DNA of 64,000 bases from Hominilimicola fabiformis (lineage in GTDB: Bacteria; Bacillota; Clostridia; UBA1381): positions 1-64,000 of the forward strand of contig NZ_JAJEQM010000015.1 of NCBI RefSeq assembly GCF_020687385.1, written 5' to 3'. The position numbers were made by a program, and so were the translations under genes. Below the pieces are notes generated by a model that ran no database searches, was not told where the DNA came from, and worked only from the letters and a program-made list of their open reading frames with translations. Shown in pieces: positions 42,160 through 51,814 of the stretch. The first letter of the stretch is position 1, and each line of letters opens with the position of its first letter.

Positions 42160-44203
42160 GTTCCTTTTTGCTCATTGTTACTATGATAGGTCTGCCGTGA
42201 GGGCAAGTATTAATATTTTTAAGCCTTAACACATTTCTCACAAGCGTTTCCATTTCTATTTTACTCATACGCATATTCGCTTTAACCGCCGATTTACACG
42301 CAATCGTATATAAAAGTCTTTCGTTCTTTTCCGTTATAAGTTCTTTCCTCATTTCCTCGCCTTGTGCGACAAGTTCAAGCACAAGCGGTTCAACCTCACC
42401 GAGTTCAACTTCACCCGGAACACTTCGTACAATAACCGCGTCGTCGCCGAATTCTTCCGACTCAAAGCCTATATCATCAAAAAGTTGTTTATTGTCACGA
42501 TACGCAGTCATCTCACTGCCGGTAAGATTTACTATAACAGGTTCGATAAGCATTTGTGACACAACTTGTTTTGACGCAATATCTTTCTTCAATTCTTCAT
42601 ATTTCAAACGTTCGTGTGCCGCGTGCTGGTCTATAATCATCATTTCGTCGCCCTTTTCGGCTATGATGTACGAATCAAAAACCTGACCGACTATTTCAAA
42701 ATATTCATCTGCAAAAACAGTTTCTTCGCGTTTCGGAACTTCGGTTTCAACATTTTGCTCCGTCGGTTTTTCTTCCTTAACGGTTTCAACCCCTACTGTT
42801 TCAGTAACAGGTCTTTCCTCATTCTTTATTTCTTCAACTGTGGCTTCTTCCGCTTTAACCGCGTCCTTTTTAGGAAGTATTCCGTTTGTTTCCGCTTTCG
42901 GAGTTTCAAGCGATACAGTTCTTGTATAAGGAATTTCGGATTGTCTTGGTTTTATAAAATTGGGTTTTAGTGATACAAAATCATTTTGTGTTTTAGTGTC
43001 CCCGACTTTATCCGTTTTACTGTCACTAACCAAATCATTTTTAGTGTCCCCACTGTTTTTCAGAAAATGATTTTCTCGTGGATTATATGCGGTTGTTTCG
43101 GGACGTTTTGTCATTGTCTTTGGAAGTGCGACCGCAAAGTCGCTCAGATTTAACTGTCCCTTTGGCGTATCACGTTTAAATTCTTCCGAAGTACGTTCGA
43201 TTTTCGGTACATTCGGTATTTCGTAAAGTGCGTTTTTCACACCGTAATACACCGCATTATAAACCGCCTTTTCATCCGAAAACTTCACTTCAAGTTTTGT
43301 CGGGTGAACGTTAATGTCAATAAGTGACGGATTGATTTCTATATTAAGTATCGCCATAGGGAATTTGCCTATCATAATCTGATTTTTATAGGCATTTTCA
43401 AGTGCGGCGATTATTGTTCTGCTTGTTATGTATCTTCTGTTTACAAAAAAGCTCTGATAATTTCGCTTAGGCCGTGCAAGCGTTCCCTTGCCGATAAGAC
43501 CTGTAATTTTAATACCGTCCGATTCGTATTCTACGGGAATTGTACCCTTTGCATAATCTCTGCCGTAAACTGTATAAACCGAATTTTCAAGTGAATTATC
43601 GCCCGGTGAAAACAATTTTTCTTTGTTGTCTATTATAAGTTTAAAGGATATTTCGGGATGTGCGAATATAAATCTCGTCATTATGTCCGTTATGTATCCT
43701 GCCTCAGTTGCGTCTTTTTTCAAGAATTTACGTCTTGCAGGTGTGTTGAAAAACAGATTTTCGACAAGTATCGATGTACCGTCGGGAATACCTGCCTCGT
43801 CAGAAGAAAGTATTTCTCCGCCTTTGCACGTTACACATACGCCTGTTTCATCCTCGTGTCGCTTTGTAAAAAGTTCAACTTCGGCAACAGCACCTATACT
43901 TGAAAGTGCCTCACCTCTGAAACCAAGCGTATAAATTGCGTCAAGGTCACTGCTCGTCTGCACCTTACTTGTCGCATGGCGTAAAAAGCATATTTTCGCA
44001 TCCTCCTCCGACATACCGCTGCCGTTGTCGCTGACGCGCATATATATGCTTCCGCCTTTTTTTATCTCCACGCTTATCAGAGTTGCACCGGCATCTATGC
44101 TGTTTTCAACAAGTTCCTTTATAACGCTTGACGGACGTTCAACAACTTCGCCCGCCGCTATTTTATTTGAAACTTCACTGCTCAGTACATGAATTTTTCC
44201 CAT
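42131..44203 (-). CDS. mutL: DNA mismatch repair protein MutL
   Basis: A 690-residue protein. The GHKL ATPase has 'KIAAGEVVERPSSVIKELVENS' region (about 12-33), 'DNGSGM' and 'GFRGEALSSI'. The C-terminal dimer domain keeps the endonuclease motif 'DQHAAHERLKYE', plus 'ACKSAVKA' and 'CPHGRP', so this is a nicking-type MutL. The linker (about 340-490) is long, acidic and contains near-repeats of 'GDTKNDLVSD'. The start ATG at 44203 has AAAGGA upstream. It follows mutS by 51 bases. Confidence 0.96.
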   Translation of the reverse strand: MGKIHVLSSEVSNKIAAGEVVERPSSVIKELVENSIDAGATLISVEIKKGGSIYMRVSDNGSGMSEEDAKICFLRHATSKVQTSSDLDAIYTLGFRGEALSSIGAVAEVELFTKRHEDETGVCVTCKGGEILSSDEAGIPDGTSILVENLFFNTPARRKFLKKDATEAGYITDIMTRFIFAHPEISFKLIIDNKEKLFSPGDNSLENSVYTVYGRDYAKGTIPVEYESDGIKITGLIGKGTLARPKRNYQSFFVNRRYITSRTIIAALENAYKNQIMIGKFPMAILNIEINPSLIDINVHPTKLEVKFSDEKAVYNAVYYGVKNALYEIPNVPKIERTSEEFKRDTPKGQLNLSDFAVALPKTMTKRPETTAYNPRENHFLKNSGDTKNDLVSDSKTDKVGDTKTQNDFVSLKPNFIKPRQSEIPYTRTVSLETPKAETNGILPKKDAVKAEEATVEEIKNEERPVTETVGVETVKEEKPTEQNVETEVPKREETVFADEYFEIVGQVFDSYIIAEKGDEMMIIDQHAAHERLKYEELKKDIASKQVVSQMLIEPVIVNLTGSEMTAYRDNKQLFDDIGFESEEFGDDAVIVRSVPGEVELGEVEPLVLELVAQGEEMRKELITEKNERLLYTIACKSAVKANMRMSKIEMETLVRNVLRLKNINTCPHGRPIIVTMSKKELEKEFKRIV

Positions 44204-44254
44204 CTTAAATCCTTTCAACCGCTAATACTTGTGTTCGATAACAGCCACAAGCAT

Positions 44255-46855
44255 TTATATTTCCTTCGCTCTGTTTGCCAATTCGTAAAGCTTGTTCATC
44301 GCCTCAATCGGCGTGTACGTTGTGACATCCATATTTTTAAGTTCGTCTGCAATTTCGTTTGCTATACTGTCACCGAAACCGATTTGATTCGTTGTATCCT
44401 CGTGTTTTTTCGCCGTATGTTCTACAACGATTTCATCATTCTCAATCTTTTTCAAAATCTTCTTTGCACCGTTGATTACCTCTTTCGGAACACCTGCAAG
44501 TGCCGCAACTTCAATACCGTAACTGTCGTCCGCTCCGCCTCTGACGATTTTACGCAAAAACGTAATATCGTCACCACGTTTTTTTACGGCAATTCTGTAA
44601 TTTTTAACACCGTCAAGTTCTTCCTCAAGTTCGGTAAGCTCATGATAGTGCGTTGCAAAAAGCGTCTTTGCGCCGATTTTGTGCTTATTTTGTATGTACT
44701 CAACAACCGCCCAAGCTATCGACAATCCGTCAAATGTGCTTGTACCGCGTCCGATTTCATCAAGAATAATAAGCGATTTTGACGTTGCATTCTTCAAAAT
44801 GTGACTTACTTCCGTCATTTCAAGCATAAACGTACTCTGTCCCGACGAAATATCGTCAGACGCACCGACTCTTGTAAAAATCTTGTCCACAATACCGATT
44901 TTAGCCGACTTTGCAGGAACAAAACTTCCGATTTGTGCCATAAGAGTTATAAGTGCAACCTGTCGCATATACGTTGACTTACCTGCCATATTCGGACCTG
45001 TTATAATAATCATTCGGTCGTCATCGTTATTCAAAAGAGTGTCATTCGGTACAAACATCGAATTTTTTGACATTTTCTCAACAACAGGGTGTCGTCCGTC
45101 CGTAATTTCGATTTTGCCGTTATCCGATATTTCGGGCATGGTAAAGTTGTTTTTGTATGCAGTCTGTGCCAGCGACAAAAGTACGTCAGTCGTTGCGATA
45201 ATATGTGCCGCATTTTTCAAACGCTCGATTTCCTCACTCACGCTTGTTCTGACCTGTTCAAAAACATAGCTTTCAAGCGTCACGATTTTTTCCGATGCAC
45301 CGAGAATTGTGTTTTCGATTTCCTTTAGTTTCGGAGTAATGTATCTTTCACAGTTTGCAAGCGTTTGCTTTCTTATATAATAATCGGGTACGTCTTTTAT
45401 CGCCGATTTTGTAATCTCTATATAGTAACCGAAAACCTTGTTATAGCCGACTTTCAGCTTGCTTATGCCCGTTGATTCACGTTCTTCATTTTCAAGTGCC
45501 GCAAGCCACTTTTTACCGTCACGCATTGCAATACGCAAATTGTCGATTTCCTCATTAAAGCCCTCTTTTATAACATTGCCGTCACGCAAAAGTGCCGGCG
45601 GTTCGTCATTTATCGCTCTTTCAAGCAAATCGCACACATCTTCAAGCAAATCAAAATTTTTACGCATATCACCAAGCATCGGTGACTTGACGTTGCTTAA
45701 AGTGTACTCAAGTTCAGGTAACTGTAAAAGCGTCATTTTAAGTGCAATTAAATCTTTCGGTGTAACAGTGCCAAGCGAAATACGGCTGATTATTCTTGAT
45801 ATATCATACGTTCCGGAAAGCACTGCCGAAAGGTCGTCGCGGAGCATTATATTCTCCGTAAGCTCCTTTACCGAATACAATCTCTTGTTTATCTCAATAG
45901 GATTGATAAGCGGCTTTTCAATCCACTGTTTTAAAAGTCTTGCACCCATTGACGTTTCTGTATTGTCAAGCACCCACAAAAGCGAACCTCTTTTAACCTT
46001 GTCACGCATTGTTTCGGTTATTTCAAGGTTACGTCTTGTATTCACGTCAATATCCATATACTGATTAACTTCGTATGTATTAATCGTGTTTAAATATGTA
46101 AGACTTGTTTTTTGCGTATGTTCCAAATACGCAATCATAGCACCGACCGCACGAACCGCATAAGGTTTTGTGTCAAGTGCTATTTCCGACAAGGAATTTT
46201 TACCGAACTGCTGCAGGATATTCTTTTCAAATTCCGAATTTTCAAAGAAATCGTCCGTACATTCGTCGGGAGTTATATGAAATCTCAACTCAACCTGTGC
46301 AGATAATTTTTCCGCCGCGTCCGAATTTAAGAGTATTTCTTTCGGCTCATATCTCGCTATTTCGTTTAGTGCCTCGTCCGCTCCGCTAATTTCGGTTGTA
46401 TAAATCTCACCCGTTGAAATATCCGAAACCGCAAATCCGTATTTGTCACGCTGACTGTATATAACCGCAAGATAATTATTATTCTTTTCGTCAAGCAACT
46501 CCTCATCAACAACCGTACCCGGCGTCACTACACGAATAACCTCACGTTTTACAATACCTTTAGCGGTTTTAGGGTCCTCAACCTGTTCGCATATAGCAAC
46601 CTTATACCCCTTTTCAATCAGCTTTGCAATATAAACCGACGCACTGTGAAAAGGAACGCCACACATTGGTGCGCGTTCCGAAAGTCCGCAGTCTTTACCT
46701 GTAAGCGTTATTTCAAGCTCCTTTGAAGCTTTTATGGCATCATCAAAAAACATTTCATAGAAATCACCCAATCTGTAAAATAATATACAGTCCTCGTATT
46801 CCTCCTTTGTTTTCAGATATTGAGTCATCATCGGCGTCATCTGCTCTTTTGCCAT
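44255..46855 (-). CDS. mutS: DNA mismatch repair protein MutS
   Basis: An 866-residue mismatch sensor. The N-terminal 'MTPMMTQYLKTKEEYEDCILFYRLGDFYEMFFDDA' region contains the mismatch-reading Phe-x-Glu ('DFYEMF'). The ATPase has Walker A 'TGPNMAGKSTYMRQ' (about 614-627), 'SSGQSTFMLEM' and Walker B 'IILDEIGRGTSTFDG'. The C-terminus lacks obvious extras. It works with the adjacent MutL. Confidence 0.97.
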   Translation of the reverse strand: MAKEQMTPMMTQYLKTKEEYEDCILFYRLGDFYEMFFDDAIKASKELEITLTGKDCGLSERAPMCGVPFHSASVYIAKLIEKGYKVAICEQVEDPKTAKGIVKREVIRVVTPGTVVDEELLDEKNNNYLAVIYSQRDKYGFAVSDISTGEIYTTEISGADEALNEIARYEPKEILLNSDAAEKLSAQVELRFHITPDECTDDFFENSEFEKNILQQFGKNSLSEIALDTKPYAVRAVGAMIAYLEHTQKTSLTYLNTINTYEVNQYMDIDVNTRRNLEITETMRDKVKRGSLLWVLDNTETSMGARLLKQWIEKPLINPIEINKRLYSVKELTENIMLRDDLSAVLSGTYDISRIISRISLGTVTPKDLIALKMTLLQLPELEYTLSNVKSPMLGDMRKNFDLLEDVCDLLERAINDEPPALLRDGNVIKEGFNEEIDNLRIAMRDGKKWLAALENEERESTGISKLKVGYNKVFGYYIEITKSAIKDVPDYYIRKQTLANCERYITPKLKEIENTILGASEKIVTLESYVFEQVRTSVSEEIERLKNAAHIIATTDVLLSLAQTAYKNNFTMPEISDNGKIEITDGRHPVVEKMSKNSMFVPNDTLLNNDDDRMIIITGPNMAGKSTYMRQVALITLMAQIGSFVPAKSAKIGIVDKIFTRVGASDDISSGQSTFMLEMTEVSHILKNATSKSLIILDEIGRGTSTFDGLSIAWAVVEYIQNKHKIGAKTLFATHYHELTELEEELDGVKNYRIAVKKRGDDITFLRKIVRGGADDSYGIEVAALAGVPKEVINGAKKILKKIENDEIVVEHTAKKHEDTTNQIGFGDSIANEIADELKNMDVTTYTPIEAMNKLYELANRAKEI

Positions 46856-46892
46856 TCCGCTTTATCTCCTTGTCTTTAGATTTGTGTATAAA

Positions 46893-47273
46893 TTAGTGAC
46901 AGCCGCCGCAAGTGCTGCAATCATGCGTACAGTTTGGATCTTGTCCTGTGATGTAGAAATTCAGCATTTGATTAACTTGATTAACCATTGCGTCAAATTC
47001 TTTCTTTGCATCAATGTACTTCTTTATTGATTCCGATTTTTCAAGCATTTCTTCAAATGCTTCATTATTCTTCTGTATAGCTTCTTCACGCGAAATCTTG
47101 TTGTTTTGCATATCGCGTGCAAGGTTCATTCTCTGCAAGTTGAATTCCTTTAAAAGTGCCTGTGCCTCGTCATCATTTTCTTGTAAAATCTCGGCATTCT
47201 TTGCATTTTTCATTTCTTCTGAATTTTGGATAAGTTCTCCAAGTTCTCTTGTCTTTTCGATTATTTCGTTCAT
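46893..47273 (-). CDS. YlbF-family protein with Cys-rich tail
   Basis: A 126-residue helical protein of the YlbF/YmcA family. Residues 1-105 match the coiled helical core. The last 14 residues, 'PNCTHDCSTCGGCH', add four Cys and two His, suggesting metal or Fe-S binding. In Bacillus YlbF and YmcA act with YaaT in an Fe-S-containing complex that affects RNase Y and development. It lies between miaB and mutS, the usual clostridial context. Confidence 0.88.
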   Translation of the reverse strand: MNEIIEKTRELGELIQNSEEMKNAKNAEILQENDDEAQALLKEFNLQRMNLARDMQNNKISREEAIQKNNEAFEEMLEKSESIKKYIDAKKEFDAMVNQVNQMLNFYITGQDPNCTHDCSTCGGCH

Positions 47274-47290
47274 ATTATTAAATTCCTTTC

Positions 47291-48709
47291 TTATTCTGCA
47301 ATCTCACCGTTAAGGCTCCATGTGTGTGCCTCGGTAATTCTTACGTCTATATATTTTCCTATAAGCGATTTATCGCCCTTAAAGTTTACTATCTTTGAAC
47401 TGTCACAACGGCCCGAAAGTGTTGTTTCGTCATTCTTGCTTACACCGTCGACAAGCACCTTTTCAACCCGTCCTACATACGCCTCATTTTTGCGTTTTGA
47501 AATTTCATTCTGTACTTCCAAAAGCTTGTTGAAATTCTCGTGTATTTCTTCGTCTGTAAGTACAAAATCAAGCTTTGCCGCAGGAGTTCCCTCACGTCTT
47601 GAATATATAAATGAGAATATGTTATCATACTCAACCTTACGAAGTACGTCAAGTGTTTCCTCAAAATCTTCCTTTGTTTCCGTTGGAAAACCGACTATAA
47701 TATCGGTTGAAAGAGAAATGTTCGGTATTCTCTTTTTAACCTTTTCAATCTTTGCAAGATAATCTTCTTTTGTGTACTTTCTGTTCATTTCTTTCAAAAT
47801 CTTGTTTGAACCTGCTTGAACAGGAAGATGAAGTTGTTTACAAACCTTGTCACATTCCGCAATCGCATCAATAAGTTTATCGCTCAAATCCTTTGGGTGT
47901 GATGTCATAAATCTGATACGTTCAACGCCCTCAATGTCATTTACCATACGAATAAGGTCTGCAAAGTCAACATCTGTGTCAAGGTCTTTGCCGTATGAAT
48001 TTACATTCTGTCCTAAAAGTGCAATTTCACTGCAACCTCTTGCCACAAGTTCCTTAACTTCAGCTATAACCGCCTCAGGTGTACGGCTTCTTTCACGTCC
48101 GCGTACATACGGTACAATACAGTATGAGCAGAAATTGTTGCAGCCGTACATTACAGATACCCATGCTTTTTTATCATCGTCACGCATAATAGGAATATCC
48201 TCTGCGATTGCACCGTCACTGCTGTCAATATCGACAACTGTTTTCTTTTCGTGAATTGCTCTGTATAAAAGCTCCGGCATTTTGTAAAGTGCGTGTGTTC
48301 CGAAAACAAGGTCAACATGTTCGTGTACTTTTTTGATTTTCTCGGTAATATGCTCCTGTTGTACCATACAACCGCATACACCGATAACCATATCTTTTCT
48401 TTCTTCTTTGATGTGCTTTAAAATACCGAGTCTGCCGAAAACCTTTTGCTCCGCATTTTCACGCACCGCACAAGTATTATATATAACAACATCAGCTTTG
48501 TTGCTGTCGTCCGTAAAATCAAACCCCGCCTGTCTTAGCATACCTCTTATACGTTCGGTGTCGTTTTCATTCTGCTGACAACCGTATGTTTCGGTAAGCG
48601 CTAATTTTGCGTGTCCGTTTTGAGCAGCATAACGCATATTTTCTTCTTTGAGTTTCATTATATAGCTTTCTTGCTCCGCCATCTGCTCCTTAGTTATAAG
48701 CTTTGCCAT
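47291..48709 (-). CDS. miaB: tRNA-2-methylthio-N6-dimethylallyladenosine synthase
   Basis: A 472-residue radical SAM methylthiotransferase that modifies i6A37 made by MiaA. It has the N-terminal UPF0004 domain ('TYGCQQNENDTERI', about 40-53), the radical SAM cluster 'CNNFCSYCIVPYVRGRERSR' (about 190-209) and a C-terminal TRAM domain. It heads the leftward miaB-ylbF-mutS-mutL-miaA unit, with a promoter at 48743-48771. Confidence 0.96.
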   Translation of the reverse strand: MAKLITKEQMAEQESYIMKLKEENMRYAAQNGHAKLALTETYGCQQNENDTERIRGMLRQAGFDFTDDSNKADVVIYNTCAVRENAEQKVFGRLGILKHIKEERKDMVIGVCGCMVQQEHITEKIKKVHEHVDLVFGTHALYKMPELLYRAIHEKKTVVDIDSSDGAIAEDIPIMRDDDKKAWVSVMYGCNNFCSYCIVPYVRGRERSRTPEAVIAEVKELVARGCSEIALLGQNVNSYGKDLDTDVDFADLIRMVNDIEGVERIRFMTSHPKDLSDKLIDAIAECDKVCKQLHLPVQAGSNKILKEMNRKYTKEDYLAKIEKVKKRIPNISLSTDIIVGFPTETKEDFEETLDVLRKVEYDNIFSFIYSRREGTPAAKLDFVLTDEEIHENFNKLLEVQNEISKRKNEAYVGRVEKVLVDGVSKNDETTLSGRCDSSKIVNFKGDKSLIGKYIDVRITEAHTWSLNGEIAE

Positions 48710-48742
48710 TTACATTTCTCCTATACTTCAAAAGTAAAGTTA

Positions 48743-48771
48743 ATTATATCACATTTAAATTGTAATTACAA
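48743..48771 (-). promoter_or_regulatory. Promoter of the miaB-mutSL cluster
   Basis: Read leftward: TTGTAA (48766-48771), 17-base spacer ending TGA (extended -10), TATAAT (48743-48748). Confidence 0.75.
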
Positions 48772-48772
48772 C

Positions 48773-49069
48773 TTAAAATTCATAATCGCAAACACGTCTT
48801 TCCGCTACATACGGACGCACATACGTTGCACCGACAGCTTTGTGTTCAGGGTGATTTTGGTAAGTGTTTAAATCCTCTTTTGTTTCAAACTCCGATACAA
48901 GTACTACATCTGACGCGGCGTCTGTATCGTTGAAATTAAGTCCGACTTCAATGTTTACCAAAACATCTATTTTACCCTTTAAAGCCTCAAGATTTTCCTT
49001 TATATCCTTTGCTCTCTGCTCTTTGTCTTCACTCTCTGCCATTCTCCACATTACTATATGCTTAACCAC
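48773..49069 (-). CDS. Dabb (stress-responsive A/B barrel) protein
   Basis: A 98-residue Dabb-domain protein ('MVKHIVMWRM' at the start, then 'VSEFETKEDLNTYQNHPEHKAV', about 58-79). Bacterial members are small dimeric ferredoxin-like proteins of unknown or varied enzymatic role. The start is a GTG at 49069, with GGAGG eight bases upstream. It is probably monocistronic, though the miaB promoter lies just inside its 3' flank. Confidence 0.9.
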   Translation of the reverse strand: MVKHIVMWRMAESEDKEQRAKDIKENLEALKGKIDVLVNIEVGLNFNDTDAASDVVLVSEFETKEDLNTYQNHPEHKAVGATYVRPYVAERRVCDYEF

Positions 49070-49099
49070 GTTAAATTCCTCCTAAATACATATACATTT

Positions 49100-49128
49100 A
49101 TTATATCATCTTATTTTAATTTTTTCAA
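49100..49128 (-). promoter_or_regulatory. Promoter of the Dabb gene
   Basis: Read leftward: TTGAAA (49123-49128), 17-base spacer ending TGA, TATAAT (49100-49105). Confidence 0.75.
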
Positions 49129-49198
49129 TAAAATATGTGGTTTTTATTAAAAAATAGTGGTATAATAAACCCATAAATATCTGAAAGGACAGATTATT

Positions 49199-50038
49199 GT
49201 GAAAAAGCTTTTAAAAACAGCAGCGCTTACGGGCGGAATATTATTTGCCGTCAAAGGTTTGGACAACAGAATTGAAGTTACACATTACGATATATCGTCA
49301 CCGAAAATCCCCGAAGGATTTGACGGATATAAAATTTTACAAATTTCAGATTACCATGCAGACAGCGTACCGGGGCTGATTGAGGAAATCGAACACGAAT
49401 CGCCCGACATTATAGTTTCGACAGGTGACCTTGTTCACGACACAGGCTCATACACACCCGGAGTACGTCTATGCAAACATCTTATCGACATTGCACCCGT
49501 TTATGCGGTAACGGGCAATCACGATTTATGGCGAAGTGACTACGATGAATTTGAGCGAGAACTTACCGAAGTCGGCGTTAAAACATTGCATGACGAGCGT
49601 GTCATTTTAAAGCGTAACGAAAGCGAAATTTCACTTTCGGGAATTGACGATCCGTTTGCTTTAAACAGTGTCAAAATCGCCGAAAATATCGAAAATTCAC
49701 TTGCGAAACTGCCACGTTACAACGGATATGACATACTGCTTTTTCACCGTGCGAATTTATTCGACAGATTAAAATACCGCGGTTTCAACCTAATTCTTGC
49801 AGGTCATATGCACGGCGGGCAATTCAGAATACCGAAAGGCAGAGGTGTCGTTGCACCTAAATCAAGCTGGGGCAGTAAATCGTCAATGTTCTTTCCGAAA
49901 TACTTTGCCGGGCATTACCACGCACCGCACACCGATATGATTGTAAACAGAGGTATAGGCAACCCTATGCTTTTGCCGAGATTGTTTAACCGACCTGAAA
50001 TAACGGTCATTACATTAAAACACAAAAAGGAGATATAA
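49199..50038 (+). CDS. Metallophosphoesterase (YkuE-like)
   Basis: A 279-residue calcineurin-type phosphoesterase. A short hydrophobic N-terminus (about 7-20) may anchor it. Metal ligands are visible in 'ISDYHAD', 'STGDLVHD', 'VTGNHDLW' and 'AGHMHGGQ'. YkuE-like enzymes are wall-associated in Bacillus, but the substrate here is unknown. The start is GTG at 49199, with AAAGGA nine bases upstream. A -10 TATAAT at 49161-49166 with TGG before it is the likely promoter. It heads a three-gene rightward operon. Confidence 0.88.
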   Translation: MKKLLKTAALTGGILFAVKGLDNRIEVTHYDISSPKIPEGFDGYKILQISDYHADSVPGLIEEIEHESPDIIVSTGDLVHDTGSYTPGVRLCKHLIDIAPVYAVTGNHDLWRSDYDEFERELTEVGVKTLHDERVILKRNESEISLSGIDDPFALNSVKIAENIENSLAKLPRYNGYDILLFHRANLFDRLKYRGFNLILAGHMHGGQFRIPKGRGVVAPKSSWGSKSSMFFPKYFAGHYHAPHTDMIVNRGIGNPMLLPRLFNRPEITVITLKHKKEI

Positions 50039-50041
50039 AAA

Positions 50042-50860
50042 ATGGAAAACAAAAGACCTTTCAAAACAATTTACACTTGTTTCCCGCAAGGAAAACACAA
50101 GGTACTTACAATGAGTTACGATGACGGTAAGATTTTCGACAGAAAGCTTATCGAGATTTTCAACAAATACGGTATCAAGGGTACATTCCACCTTAACACA
50201 GGTATTATGCCTGTTGATGAGGACAGAATACAGCTTTCGGAAGTCAAGGAACTTTACAAAGGTCACGAAGTATCGTGCCATACAAGCACTCACCCAACTA
50301 TTGAACGTTGTCCGCTTGACCAAGTTGTTCAGCAAGTAATTGAGGACAGAAAAGCACTTGAGGACGCAGTCGGCTATCCCGTAAGAGGTCTTAGCTACCC
50401 TAACGGCTCATACAGCAAGGATATTATCAATCTTCTTCCTGCCTGCGGCATAGAATACAGTCGTGTTGTCGGAAGTACGGACGATTTTGCATTTCCCGAC
50501 AATTTTCTTGAATGGAAATCTACCTGTCACCACGGTCACAACCTTATGCAGAATGCAGAACGTTTTGCCGACCTACATAAGACACAATATCTTTATATGA
50601 TGTACGTTTGGGGACACAGTTATGAATTTGACCGCGACAACAGCTGGGATTTAATCGAAGGTTTCTGTAAATTTATCGGTGGACGTGACGATATATGGTA
50701 CGCTACAAATATTGAAATCGTTGACTATATGAATGCCGCAAAAAATCTTAAATACACCGCTAAGGGAGACAGAGTTTACAATCCTAACGCAATATCTGTA
50801 TGGATTGAAGTTGACGGTCAACATTACGAAATCAAACCGGGAGAACTTAAAGAAATATGA
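50042..50860 (+). CDS. Polysaccharide deacetylase-family (NodB-like) protein
   Basis: A 272-residue NodB-homology protein without a signal peptide. Motif 1 is 'SYDDGKIFDR' (Asp pair, about 25-34) and motif 2 is 'SCHTSTHPT' (His-x3-His, about 79-87). The C-terminus is longer than in wall deacetylases and lacks the standard later motifs. Proteins like this occur in carbohydrate-degrading Clostridia; an intracellular sugar de-N-acetylase or esterase is possible. It starts three bases after the phosphoesterase and overlaps the next gene by four. Confidence 0.82.
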   Translation: MENKRPFKTIYTCFPQGKHKVLTMSYDDGKIFDRKLIEIFNKYGIKGTFHLNTGIMPVDEDRIQLSEVKELYKGHEVSCHTSTHPTIERCPLDQVVQQVIEDRKALEDAVGYPVRGLSYPNGSYSKDIINLLPACGIEYSRVVGSTDDFAFPDNFLEWKSTCHHGHNLMQNAERFADLHKTQYLYMMYVWGHSYEFDRDNSWDLIEGFCKFIGGRDDIWYATNIEIVDYMNAAKNLKYTAKGDRVYNPNAISVWIEVDGQHYEIKPGELKEI

Positions 50861-51573
50861 CGGAAAAAGAACTTTTTCCTCCTGTACGTGATTTATTCGT
50901 AAAACGCGGATACAAAGTCAATGCAGAGGTGCGTGACTGTGACGTTACCGCAACGAAAGACGACGAATTTATTATTATAGAGTTAAAGAAAAATTTATCC
51001 GTAACACTTTTGGCACAAGGTCTGAAAAGGCTCAAAACAGGTGCAGACGTATATATCGCCGTACCCAAGCCGAAAAAATATTCACTGAAAAAATTCCGCA
51101 ACACATTTGCGGTGATAAAAAAACTTGAACTCGGACTTATATTCGTTTCAGTTCGCGGCAGTCATTCATTTGCGGAAATCGTATTTGAGCCGACCGAATT
51201 TAAACCGACAACACGCGACTATCGAAAAAGGCGTGAAATTCTCACAGAAATCAACGGCAGAACGATTGACACAAACACAGGCGGTGTGACGAACACCAAA
51301 ATCATAACCGCTTACACCGAACAATGTATACATATCGCGTGTATCCTTGATATGTACGGCGATTTGTCGCCGAAACGCATAAAGGAAATCAGCGGTATTG
51401 ACCGTGCGTATAATATTCTAAGAATGAATGTTTACGGTTGGTTTTATAACGTCAAAAAAGGAGTCTACGGTATAACGACAGAAGGACGCAAAGGACTTTT
51501 GGAATATCCCGAACTTGAAAAATACTATACCGAACTTTTACAAGAGAATACAGAAAACGGCTCACCTTTGTGA
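50857..51573 (+). CDS. DUF2161-type PD-(D/E)XK nuclease-like protein
   Basis: A 238-residue protein. The N-terminal 90 residues look like a PD-(D/E)XK fold of the DUF2161 group: 'PVRDLFVKRGYKV', Asp in 'RDCDVTATK' and the ExK motif in 'IIIELKKNLS'. Residues 160-225 seem to be a winged helix ('LSPKRIKEISGIDRAYNILR'). The activity is unproved. ATGA overlaps the previous gene. Its last five codons and stop lie inside a palindrome that recurs 259 bases further on, where the convergent cca gene ends. Confidence 0.65.
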   Translation: MTEKELFPPVRDLFVKRGYKVNAEVRDCDVTATKDDEFIIIELKKNLSVTLLAQGLKRLKTGADVYIAVPKPKKYSLKKFRNTFAVIKKLELGLIFVSVRGSHSFAEIVFEPTEFKPTTRDYRKRREILTEINGRTIDTNTGGVTNTKIITAYTEQCIHIACILDMYGDLSPKRIKEISGIDRAYNILRMNVYGWFYNVKKGVYGITTEGRKGLLEYPELEKYYTELLQENTENGSPL

Positions 51574-51579
51574 GCCGTT
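51556..51579. repeat. Palindromic direct repeat, left copy
   Basis: A 24-base hairpin sequence (AACGGCTCACC... TGAGCCGTT) that contains the stop codon of the DUF2161 gene. It is identical to 51815-51838. The two copies bracket the MITE-like element as a direct repeat. Confidence 0.9.
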
Positions 51580-51814
51580 CAGACTGTCGACAAATTGTCC
51601 GGAACGTGCAATATATTATATTTTTATATTTTAAAGTTTAATTTATAGCTATAAAAAGCAACAGGCAAGCCTATCTTCGATATACGGCTTGCCTGTGCAC
51701 TTTTTGTGAAAATAAACTCTAGCGTACAACCGTACGCCGACAAGTTCATTTTCGCAAAATCCGAACTGATTTCTCGACCTCTGCCAGCGTGTAGACACTT
51801 TTGTCTACACGCTG
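51580..51814. mobile_element. MITE-like element, copy A (235 bp)
   Basis: A non-coding block between two identical 24-base palindromes. Its ends are loosely inverted: CAGACTGTCGACAAA on the left, CAGCGTGTAGACAAA on the right read from the other strand (pattern CAGnnTGTnGACAAA). Inside are hairpins ACAGGCAAGCC/GGCTTGCCTGT (51661-51671, 51686-51696), GCGTAC/GTACGC (near 51723-51738) and a 12-bp terminal hairpin (51786-51813). A diverged copy in the opposite direction lies at 53661-54009. No open frame of note and no transposase is present, so it would have to be moved in trans. Confidence 0.7.
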
